Shown here one piece after another: positions 46,675-58,800 of a stretch of DNA of 64,000 nt. The notes beneath the pieces are model-generated. The model saw only the letters and a program-made list of their open reading frames with translations, did not search any database and was not told the DNA's origin. The first letter of the stretch is position 1, and each line of letters begins with the position of its first letter. The position numbers and the translations under genes are program-made. This stretch comes from Lingula anatina (Eukaryota; Brachiopoda; Lingulata; Lingulida; Lingulidae): positions 1,590,448-1,654,447 of the forward strand of contig NW_019775968.1 in NCBI RefSeq assembly GCF_001039355.2. The letters are read 5' to 3'.

Positions 46675-47355
46675 CCCGTCCGGATCGTTCCACCGGCTCC
46701 TGCGGCTCCGCCGGATGGCTACCGTTACCGCTTCTCCTCCTAGACGGTAAGGGCCCCCGTACCCATCTCTTGGATTTAGGTCACCTATAATCTCAACTCG
46801 TTCCACGTAAAATATGGGCTTTCTCGGTATTGGGGTCTAGGTGTGGCACTCATTGCAATGCACCCTTGTCTAAAAATGGCAAAATTAAATGCTAATTATC
46901 TACCCTACGGAAGGAATTATGGGAAAAATTTCTACAGACGGCTTTCCAAAAGTCATATGTGTAGATTTCAAATATGCCCTTGGATTTGACCTTTGACCTT
47001 TTTTTCAAGGTCAAATGGGCCAAAATTTTCAAAAATATGAATTTTTTTATGAAAAAAAAATTATTTGCCCTGTTATTCAGACACCACACAGAATTAACCA
47101 ATAATATTATTGGAAAGTGTTACCCTTCAGGTCATCTTTCATCTCCGTGAATTTGGGGTCAATCGGTGCATTTTCACAGGAGTAGCGGCCATAAGATACC
47201 GAAACTGAAAACTGTCTCTAATTCGGGAACCGTTAATGCTAGAGACCCATTCTTTTTTGCATTTTGTAGAGCATGTAAAGCCCAACACTGCTAGTGGTCT
47301 CCATTTTTTTGTATTCCATACGGTTTTCGAGTTACGCTGTATCAAAAAGTACACA
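46675..47355 (-). repeat. Dispersed repeat family B, minus-oriented copy
   Basis: Reverse-complement relative of 36490-37195, sharing the CG-rich end, CCCATCTCTTGGATTTAGG, TTTGACCTTTGACCTTTTTT, TTGGGGTCAATCGGTGCATT and GATACCGAAACTGAAAACTG. One minus-strand frame stays open for about 70 codons (FQFRYLMAA...KMHRLTPNS) and is partly kept in the other copy, hinting at a decayed ORF. Confidence 0.8.
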
Positions 47356-47562
47356 TTGGTGGTGAAAGCAAAATGTGTAGTACGGTAATGGATAATAAAT
47401 TTTGAACTCCGGAAAAATAAAACATAAGGCTTGGCAAAGCAGACAACTTGTGGTCAAAAATGACATTATTTCATAAAATTTGAACATCTGGAACTTCAGA
47501 GCACCTCCCTCGTTTTCACAAAAAAAAACTTAAGTTGGAATACCTGGCTAACATCTTTGTTA

Positions 47563-47882
47563 TGCCCCTATTTCACGCAGACTATGAATCCCACGAATCG
47601 CCAGGAATTGACAAATTTCAGGATTCGTGGTTGAATCGTAATCAGTTCATGAAGTTCTTAACAGATCTGTATATATTCGTACTGAGTTCTTGCAATTCTT
47701 GATCAATCACAAACTGATTACGATTCAACCACGAATCCTGAAATATGGGCATTACCAACATTAAATGGACACAAGCCCATATCTTACCCTATCAGGAACA
47801 GTGTTACAGCACTCTCATGGTAGTCCTAGTCAACTAAACCCGAGAACTGACTAAAGGTTTTTTTACTTTGTGAAATGGGCCT
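47563..47882. mobile_element. Foldback element with a perfect 33-bp inverted repeat
   Basis: The arms at 47615-47647 and 47712-47744 are exact reverse complements (centre GATTCGTGGTTGAATCG), with a 64-base loop. Outer borders CCCCTATTTCAC and GTGAAATGGGCC are also inverted, suggesting a 320-base MITE. No ORF. Confidence 0.65.
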
Positions 47883-48659
47883 GATCTATCATATTTTTTC
47901 ACTATTTATTTTTATGTTCACTATTCTCCTTGTTTATATACCCTGTATCTACATCATTGCTTATTCCAATGAAAGAAGTGATAAAGTTCTATTGTTGTAA
48001 TGTAGGTTAGCTAATCAGATAGCTTACAATGTTAAATAAAGGGGTGACCTTGGGCATTGGGAACAAAAATATTAGTGTGGTTGATCAACTTGATCTATAC
48101 ATCAAGAGTTTTTAAATACTTACCAATGGAACTAGTCTATCAAGTGCCACAATCTGCAATACCCAGAGACGTACGAGTTGAAGAGCAATTTTTTTTTCTA
48201 CTTGCCTTACAGGCCTCATAATAAAAATTGCCTGGGTTAATAGTGCTGTGACACTTTTTTGCCGTCTAAGGTCAACCATCTGCTACGTGTTCAGCAATCT
48301 TATAAAGTGCCTATTAATTTGTTCTGATCAAGAAGTAAGTAACTAGGTTAGGGTTGATAAGTGAAACATGTTGCAGATGTGTTATGTAAACTTTAATCAA
48401 CTCTATGACAGCTTGATAAGCTTCTGCTCTGCCCTGTTTTTTATCGTCAATTAAACTGCACCTTAAATTGGTGTAAGATACTGATTCATTTGCATTTTAA
48501 CTCCAAAACTTCTCCAGCAAGTACACTGTAACGCTGTTAATGTTATCGATAGCTGTCCTTAATGGGGACGACACAATGAAAAAAAAATCAAGATATTATC
48601 TCGGATAAAAAAATGTACCCGCTAATTCTATTCATGTCCATTGCGCAATTTAAGGTCAT

Positions 48660-49390
48660 TTAACTATTACTTAGCTCGTAAACATGGAGATCGTTCGCGG
48701 TCCAAATGGGACAAGATGGCAATTTTCACAACTTCAGTTGAGAATCTTTCGCGTAATATCTTCATCTTCATGCGATTTTGAGAAGGCAATTTCCATATTT
48801 GTTCTGAGCACTTTTTTCCTCAAGATCATTTGTGGGAGATCGTTCACGATTTGAGTGAGACGAAAAGGCAAGTTTCAGATCTTCGGCAGGAGATCGTTTG
48901 CATCAGAGGCAAGAAATTTTCATATTAGTTCAAGGGACTTACGAACTTCGTTCGCGAGAGATCAACAGCGGGAGATCATTATTTTAAACCCCTCCTGCTT
49001 TGAATTTTTAAAAAATATAAATTTTCATTTTATCTTTAACCCCTCCCCCTGCCCATGGCATATCTTCAGCAGAGAATCATTTGCGTAATATCATAAGCAG
49101 ATCGTTCGCAATCCGAGCAAGACGAGAAGGCAATTTTTTTATTTGTTCAGAGGGCATTGTTCACATAAGATCATCAGTGGGAGATCATTCGCCAACTGAG
49201 CGAGACAAAAAGGCACTTTTCATATCTTCAGTGGGAGATCGTTCGCGATGTAAGCAAGAATAAAATGCAATTTTCATATTAGTAGTTCAAGGGATTTAGG
49301 ATCTTCGTTTGCGGAAGATCGTCAAAGGGAGATCATTATATTAAACCCCTCCCTCCCCCTTTTAATTTTTTAAATATATATATTTTCAAT
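48660..49390. repeat. Two-level tandem repeat with GGGAGATCGTTCGC motif
   Basis: Two copies of a roughly 330-base unit (about 48690-49030 and 49063-49375) each end in ATTTTAAACCCCTCC-like sequence. Inside each, subunits of about 50-60 bases repeat GGGAGATCGTTCGCGAT, GAGCAAGACGAGAAGGCA and TTTTCATATCTTCAG. Small ORFs here are by-products. Confidence 0.8.
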
Positions 49391-49892
49391 GCTTACTCCA
49401 GTAAAAAAAAACTATTTAAAGTTTTGTTGTTTATGCAGAGTTTTTGTTGACTATGTGGGTTAACTATGTAGAAAGCTGTTGAACTAGAGCTTATTGTGGT
49501 AAAATGAATGTGGTAAAGTGAATGTGAATTTGAAGTTTGTACAGGACATTCTGGTTACTTTCCAGAATGTGCTTATGTCTCCAAGGCCATTTTGATTACC
49601 CTCTGCCACGCCTACTAAATGATTTTTCACTAGATATTCACAGATAATGTCACTCTTCTAACTGTGGCTGGTGGAAAATGAGGGTAGGGAATACCTTTTG
49701 CTTTACGCGTGATTGGCCATATTTTTTTANGTTTGGACTTAGGTTCTATCATAAAACCAACCCTTGATTTTAGTCTAATTGTTCATGTATTCAAGCCCAT
49801 GCCACAGACTATCAAACAGTTTTCTATCAAGACTTCATTTTCCCTATCAATCAATTCTTTATTAAGTCGCTATATAACCGTATGGTTCTTAC

Positions 49893-52800
49893 CCTGGCTG
49901 TCGGCTGAGCAGCCCAAGGCCAGGTTCTAGTGGTCTACCATACAGGTCCCCTCCCCAGCCTCTGTCTAATATACTGGGAGCTGGTCTGGAAGAGGGCTCA
50001 CTGAACAGCTGGGCCTGGTACTTCTGGAATGCTTGGGATCTGGGACTGAAATGAAAAAAAATCATATTACTGGAGCAATATTATTACTGAATTACAAAAA
50101 TGGATATTTTCTAAACTGAAAAAGAAAAATGTTGTATATTTTATACTATTTTGCCACAAATTAACCAAATATCCAGACATGTTCTCATGAGCATGTAATG
50201 CCAAGTCTTTTCTTAAAGATTTCACATTAATAAACTGTTTATCTACACCATTGGTTCTCCCGATAAATGATTAACCCAACATCCAAATGAATTCCTATTT
50301 TTATATCCCACATAAGAGTACCTTAAGTCTTCAGTCACAGGGTGATATGGCTGCACTGGCACACTCTGATACTGTCTTGGGGGACCCCTCTGCTCTGCTG
50401 GGGGTAATTCTCTCAGCCTATCAGGTCTCTTCTCTGGATCTTGTGCCCCTGAGACATTGATTCTCATGTCATTGGCCTTTTCCCTAAGGGTACATTGATA
50501 GGCAATCATATTAGAGTATGGTATGTAATAAAAGTACACATATATTATGGAAATGGTAGTTAGACTATGTTTTACATGCATTTGTCTTAGCTAGCCTTCC
50601 CAATAAGGTCTAGGGCAAAAGCCCACAAAAATGGGATATATAATCAGAAAGCCAGCATCACATAAAATAATGGGATAACTGTTTTATCATTTATTTATGT
50701 ACAAATTTAAATAACAATGGCAATATTTCAAACTTGATATATGCCAATAATAGGTTGATTGCTTAAAATTGTGTAAAGCCAGAATATGAAATATATTGTC
50801 ACAAGGGTGGGCAAATCAGAATTAAAGATTTATACTTCAAAAGATGATGATAAAAGTTATGTGCAGGAAAAAAATGTCAACCTTTTACACAAGCTTTTCA
50901 TCAATGCAAGCAAAAGAAGTAAAAATATAATAATGATTAAGAATTATCTAATTTTCATGCTGACATAACAACAACAATAATAACAATAATAATAACAACC
51001 AGAAGGAACGCCAACTGCAGTTATTTAAAATTCATGTTTTAGTATGAGCAGAAAATCAAGATGAAACACTACCAGAGGAAAAAAAAAATTATTGAGCAAG
51101 ATTTTCTTTGGCAACCAGCTGCCATACTCTACATGTGAATGGAAAGCAAACAGCATTATGATCCCAAGATATTAGTAATGGAATTAAATACACATAACCA
51201 TGTTAAAGCAATGGACATCACACAAGAGAAAAGCAAAAAAAAATCATGAGCCATGCTTTTATTCAAATATTAACACGAGAATTTTACAGATGCTTCTTAC
51301 CTTTCCTTTTCCCTAAACACAAAAAACAGCTTTACTAGTATATGGATTTGAAAGCAATAAAATTATCAGAGAATCTTTTGGTAAAAGTACATGATGATTG
51401 GTAATAAAAATGTGTTGTTCCAATGTGATTCACAATATTCCAGTCCATAAAAACAAAGTCATGCATTTTAAAAGACATCATCAACAAAGCATGCATTTTT
51501 AACATGCATCACTAAAATGCTGCAATTCTTATTGTTAATAATTTACATTATGTGGTCATATTGAATTTTGTATACTAAATCATGCAGCTCTAAAGTTTGC
51601 TCAGTTGCTCATGTATATAATATCAGTGTTGGAAATCAGCTTCCACACTCCTTACAACATAAATCTACATGACTGGATACATAATAGTTACCTCTGCTTA
51701 GCTTCCTTGTCTCCCTTCATTTGTAATTCCAATTCTTTGCGGTATTCCTCCTGCTTCCTTCTCTTTGCACTTTCAGAATTTTCATGGCCTGCAGAAATAT
51801 TTTAAAGTAAATAAACTTGACTGCCAAGATTTATATATATTGACCGAATGTTAAATCACACCTTAACTAAGAAATTGTCCATGATGATTCAGTTAAATTG
51901 AATCTAGCTCTTAAAATTGTAGATATTATAGCTTATACTAATCCATTAATGCAATGCAGGAGTTCAGTGTTTATGAATTTCATCTGTAATCTTTTAGAAA
52001 AACACTACTCTCAGCCTCTTTCTCTAACATAACATATCTTGACCTCAAACAGATATACACCCTTCCCCAAAGTTATATGGTCATTTTATTTCTATTTTTG
52101 AATCATCGAAAAGAATATCTGATAGTATTCCAACAAAGACAAATCTATTTCTGTAATTAAGTTTACTCACCCACTAAGAGAGTAGCCCCAGCCTGCCTGC
52201 TGTCATCTTCCTGTGGGGGCTGGTAGCCTCTCCTGCCTTGCCTTGCAGGAGGCTCAGGGTCAGGATGTGTTCTCCTGGGACTGGGGTCTGGCTCCCTGGG
52301 GCCTCGCCGTCTGTCATCCTACAGAAAACAATGAAAAATTATTATATCATAAGAGTCCGAAGAGTACAAAGTAAAAAGTACATCCTCTGAAAACAGTCCA
52401 ATACACTCAAAGTGAATTTATTAATTTTGATTTAAATGAAATCTGAAAAATATTTGCTACTGTGTATTCACTGCTACTTGCTTAAGACAACTTCACTACA
52501 TTCTAAAAGATGATTTTCAGCAAAAAAAAAAAATCAAATATGTACATAAAAATAGTAAATAATTAAAATGCACAAAAACTGTAACAACAAAATAAATTGA
52601 CTGTCTGAAAACATATTAAAACCAAATATATGAATCATGTTTAAAGATATAAAACACCACTCTCACTAATACATCGCTCTTTCATCACCATTTCAACCTA
52701 CTGCATGAAAATCAAATGGCAAAAGCTAACTACCACCTACGGGTAAAATAAATAAATTTAAAAAAAAAAGAGCTGCAAAAAATGAATATAAAGTACCAAA

Positions 52801-55800
52801 GGCAAGTCAAAAACAATAATTATAAGAAGTATCTATGCTCTAACGTAGCAAAAAAAAAAACTAATTTGCTTTCATTACCAGACTGAGTTGAAAAATAATA
52901 CTACAAGTTTTTTTTATACAGTGAAAAAGAGAGACACAACATGCACAAGTTTTAGTTTCTTGCTTCACAGTATGATGCAGCATGCATATGTTTATCATAA
53001 AATACCAATTTCCTGAAGCAATGACCAAGTAACCTTTGCAATATATTGAATGATAAATCAAAGTATTTGATTAAAGGTGTTATGGTTTCATAGTAAACAG
53101 CCATCCAATACACACAATATTACAACCAAATAATCAGACAAACATAAAGAAATAAACATGTTATAACTGCAGTCCATTCAATTACCTCATGAATGGGAGA
53201 TGGACTCCTTTGTCTTATCCTTGAAAGCTAATGAAAGCAAAAGCTTCTTTTAACAAAGCAAAAATCCCCATCCAGCACAACTAGTCAAAACACAGGTCTG
53301 TAGGCAGGGGGGTTGGGGGGGGGGCATACAACTGCCATTATGACTGGGGAAAAGGTCTGCTTTGAATCAAAATTTTATTTTAAAAAGTACAATATGAGAT
53401 CTCCCAGGAAAAAAGGTCCATTTTTTTAACTGCTTGCTACAGTCCTGAGACACATCCTAAATATGATCAACATATAAATTATCACATTGTATCAGACTTT
53501 TGGGATGGGTATTGGAAGGCAATAATTTCCATTGAGTATCTTTTTTAAAAAAAACTCTTGATGAACACTGTATTATGGAGATTAGATCAATAAAATGCAG
53601 ACCCTTTAAAATTTAATTTTGGTCAACATGATATTTAACCAATTTGAATTGACAAAGCCATGCTTTATCCTATGCATTTCAATGTATGTATATTTCTTTC
53701 TACAAACTTTTATTATAATTTTCCCCATCAATCATGAATTTAAAGAGTTGCCTTTTATGCATTGTTCTCTAAAATATATCACATCTTTTGTTAACATAAC
53801 AGACAAAGCCAAGCAAGTCAAGCATGACACTACTGGCCACAGTTACCCATTCTTGTAGGGGATCCCTAGCTGGGTTCCTCAAAGGTGAGGTCCAGTAGAC
53901 TTCATCCAGAAGACTGGGCCACTTGGACTCTTCTTTGAACTGAACTCTCCTAAACACAGGGTGGGTGAAGAAGGTAAAGAATGGGAGTAAGAAAAAAAGG
54001 AACTAATTGTATAGAGGTTTAACTGATTATCACAGTTCTATGAAGCACATTACACAAAGCTGGGTGGTATGTAAGCTTTCTATACAAAGACAGGAAAAAA
54101 AGTTGGGGAAGTTATGGGATGAACAAGACAATAATGGTGGAAATGAGTCACATTTACAACCTGTACACGAGAAATGCCTGGCCCTCCCCCAAACTGACAT
54201 CTACATCAGCAGCAGCTAGTACATAGGACATACATGTGCTAGATAAAAGGGAAGGGCGCACTACAATATTTAAAGCACAAAACTATCAGCAAGAGTTACC
54301 AATTGGTAAAATTCTGTCACAGGATCACTTTCATCAACCCAGCTTTTGCTGCGCTCATTGTTACTTGTTTTTATTCTCCTGAAGTTTTTTTATCAATATC
54401 ATCATTCTAAAAAACAATATTTATCTTAGCATGTTCAAGTTTGAAAACAGCCTTAGTCATATCACAGTCAATACATAAAAGGAATCACATGAAAAATTGA
54501 ATTTTTTTTAAATCACTATTTTTTCTCAATCTACAGTTAAGTTTATAATTTTCAAATGTTACAACTATCTTTTATGTTAAAAAATTTGCTGCACTGTCTG
54601 AACAGACAAAATTTACCCTAGATGCATAGCAAACTTACTTGGCATCATATTGCCTGTCTATGGCATTCAGTCGTCTGTCATCCTAGACAGTAAAAGTTTT
54701 CAATTTTTGAATAAAAACTTGAAAAAATCTGACATTAATATAACATCTCATGTTCTACACATAAATAGTTCTGGGAACCTTTTGTATTATTTTTAGTGTT
54801 CACTAAAAATCTTTCTTCATATCATTTTGCTTTGTCATGGGATAAAAGAAAAGTTAGGCATAAAACAATTATGCTGTGTGCAGAAAATTGTCCCAAAAAT
54901 CAAAATATGTATTTCACACACACATTCATACAACAATGAATATTAGTGGAAAATGAATATCAGTTGTGATCACTCAAATTAGTGCTACCCTCTTGCTTGT
55001 TATATCCAAGTGAATTTCACACAACTTAAGGTTACTCACATTTAGATAACCATCTGATATGGCAGACCTCCTGTAGTTATCATCACCAAGCCTCATGCCT
55101 GTTGGGGTTCTGGAATACTCTGGATCATCATAGCGCCTGGTGAGAAATGAAAATAAAAAATTCCACATTAGAGGCATGCTTGTGGAAGCTACTGGGTGAT
55201 ATATTTGAATCATATATGCATGATATATTTGAATCATCAACACTTCTGCACAGATCTATAAGCCACTAACAAGATGAAAACAAACTCATCAGAATAAAGT
55301 CTCTTTGAATGTTTAATCAGTATTTCCATTCACAGCTTTGTTGCTATATGGTTTCAGGTAACAGAAATCCACATAAATGTAAATTATTTATTACTCTTGT
55401 CCAGAACTCATTAATCAAAGATGCAGCAGATGCTATGACATCTTAACCAAAAATGTCCTTATATATTTTCATCATGCCCATAGGAATTCCATGCTACAAA
55501 ATCATTATGGACAAATCAGATAATCACTGATGCTTTTTTTTATTTTTACTTTTTTTACCTGTAGCGACTCTCTTCTCTCCTCTTCTGTTCTAGTATTTCC
55601 TCATACGTAGGTGTGCCCCAACCTCTACGAGGTGGTTTATTACGACCTCTTTCAAATGCATCCTCATCATCTGACAAAAAGTCACTCCTGCTTCTTGTGC
55701 GTATTCTTTGATCCTTTAATTCAAATCATGGAATCACAAATTTTAAAATTTGCACTTATTGGTTGATATTAAATACTATCACTGGGAAAACACCTACATG

Positions 55801-58800
55801 TATCATAACTTATCTACATGTATCAAAACTCATTCCTGAATAACTGAATAACTATCACGTCTTCAGAAGGATACCTGCTAGAGACAAAGAAAACAGTAAC
55901 TGTTAGGACAATATGCAGCCCCCATCTACTTTTTTATCCTTTTTACTGTCTTCTTTCAATGTACATGGATGTATTATATCCTGCCAACAACATAAATGAG
56001 CAGTTATAATATGGTACTATCAATTACATTTTCTTTCTTTCCATTTTAAAATGATTTATTTCAATGTTTGAGAATACATTATGCAATAAATACCTCTCTC
56101 CTCCTGTTGTCTCTTTCTGATTTCTGTTGTAGAAAATCATTATATTCTCTATTCCTTTCTGCCATTTTTCTTTGCTGAAAACAAAACCAGAATGACAACA
56201 AATAAGCCAACAATCATCAACTCTTAGGCTTTCATTTGAACACTACAGTGCACTCCACATTTGGATTTTGAATTTCTATATTTGTTTCTTAAAATTGCCA
56301 CAAAGCAATAAAAGTAATATTATAACATGGCATATATATTCCCTTCCACTTAATGATAACCCCTACTTGTAACTTTGTTTCAATTTTCTGGCATATTTAA
56401 GTACGTTTTCATGAAAGTCCTCATAATTTATTTTGTTAGTTTATTAGTAGTAATACAGCAGAAATACATAGTACCTCTGCAGAGTGCTTATCTCTGATTC
56501 CAGGCAAAGTCATGCCATAGTCAGTTTCTTTAGGTGCACGTCTATGTTTGACCTGGAAGGGAGGGTGAAAAGACACTGCAAAACACACACCAGTGCTCTA
56601 GTGGTGAAAAGAAAGGGTGAGGTGAAAGAACATGTGAGACATAATATCTTATTAATTGAAAAATAGGAGAAAATAGGGTTTAATACAAGTGGGTGATGAA
56701 AAATGCCAAACTGTAGGACTACACCTGCTATCAATGAGGAATGCTGAGCTACATTTTCAGATCTAAAAATTGTTTTAGTCCTCACTTTCAGAAATAAGCT
56801 ACTTGATTACAAAATGAACTCTCTGCAATCCCAGAAACAACATTTCATAAATGTATAAAATTTATGTCCCTAATATGACATTGACTGAGTGTTATGTTTT
56901 GATATAAGTCTTATATTTCCCACTTAAGAAAGCGTTACTATCACAACGGGTCTCTTCAACATTCAAGGATCCTAATCTACAATGACTATGAATAAGTATT
57001 TTGCAACTCACAACACACTGTGGATAAGAAACATGAAATATTATCCTCTTTGATGTAAATATCAATTGATGCTATACACAGTACACGTGTACCTCATTTC
57101 TGTCATCATATCTGTCTCTCCGTCTGTCATAATCATCATCCCTCCTCAGATCTCTGTCATATGTGTCCTCAAAAGTAACTGTTCTCTCTTTGGGTGGTGG
57201 ACTCCTGTTGATTGCATCCTACAGAATAATTTGTATCAATGCCATATCATTACCATAGAAAATCAATGTCTTGATTATCATTTATCAATCAAATTTCTAT
57301 CCCACATTTTGAACTCGACAAAGGACTGAATGCATACATAGAAAAAATATTTACCGCAGGCTTGTGACTGTCATATCTATGTCTTCTTTTTTGCTCTTCT
57401 TGTTCTAAGAACTGCCTGTACTCCTCATTCCTTGCTCTTCTCTTTGCAAACTGATAAATGTATTCAGTTTTAACAGCATTTTCAAAACATGATAGATTGT
57501 ACATCATTAAAAGCTACTTTTAAAATTGGGCAAAAAGTTTTTTTAAGTTCTCAATACATAATTATGCATTTACATGTTATAAGAATAACAATTTTTTAAA
57601 TCAGATAGTAAAACTTAAAATTTAATTCAAAGATTTAGGCATTCTACTAACATCAGCTCTAGCCTCAGCCGACATCTTTCTATTCATTGCAGGCAACCCA
57701 ACTTCTTCATTGTCTTGTGCTTGAGGATGACGACCTGTCCGTCGCAACTCTTGCTGTAATAGTTATAACACTTAAATATTAATAAGTTGGAAATCAATAG
57801 CATCAACACACCCTTACAATACCAATAAACAAGTTTTGTTTGGTATATATGTAACTAAGGCTTCTATTATTCATAAGACATATAAATATGATATATAGCA
57901 ATGGATGCGGACAAAGTGAATAAGAGTAGACAATGAAAATGACTGCCATCCATACCCTTCCTTTGTAAAGTAAAGACCCTTCAGTTATTTTCAAAATTTT
58001 ATAATATACATCAAATGGAAAAGTCACATTTGCAGAATAAAGTTTCCATGATTGCAAATCAATCACAAGTATAAATTTTTAGTACAAACAACACAGACTA
58101 GTATTTTTAAAGCAATAATGATAACAAAATACTATTCTAAAATACAAGGATTGACCCTAAAAAGATATTTCAGTATCAAGAAAAAAAGGATTAAATAGTC
58201 AACGGTTTTGAAAGTAAACCATCCTGTGCAAAATGTACAACCAGCCTATGCAAAATATACAGACTGAAAGAAAAATCACCCCTGGTAAAAGTGAATAGGC
58301 CAAGTAAAAACACATCAAGCATAACTGCAATAGTATGAAGTTGAAAAAGGCAAGGAATACCAACTGGTGACCTTGTAAAATTTAAATCAAAATTGAATTT
58401 AGTCAATAAGAAAAATCAATATATCTCTCAGCAACTTAAACATGAAATTTAAGGAAAATGACTGAAGATTCTGGAAAACAACAGCAAATAACAAATTCCC
58501 TGTCACTGAGGCACCTACTCTTGGAGAATCTGGTCTTTCCGGGCCATTCTGAAGCCACTTTGGTGCGCCTGGTTGAATATTTTTCTATAATTCAAGGCAA
58601 TCTCTAATTATACACAATGCAAAGTTTGTTTTCATAGACCCAACTGGATCACCAAAATTCAATAAAGTTATTTTCATTTACATGGGCAACCAAATACTCA
58701 AGCATTTCCTAAGACAAATGACACAATGTTGAGACAATTTCCAGTGAGCAACATTTATCAAGTAAAATTAAGAACTGTAAACAAGACAGAAAACATATTT

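Larger units (their letters stand above)
46236..49892. other. Repeat-rich gap between the PHYHIP-like gene and the last visible CSPP1 exon
   Basis: No coding exon is recognised on either strand. It holds the inverted family B copy (46675-47355), a 33-bp perfect inverted repeat (47615-47744), a degenerate tandem repeat (48660-49390) and an N at 49730. The missing CSPP1 3' exons and PHYHIP-like 5' exons should lie here if the assembly were correct. Confidence 0.6.
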
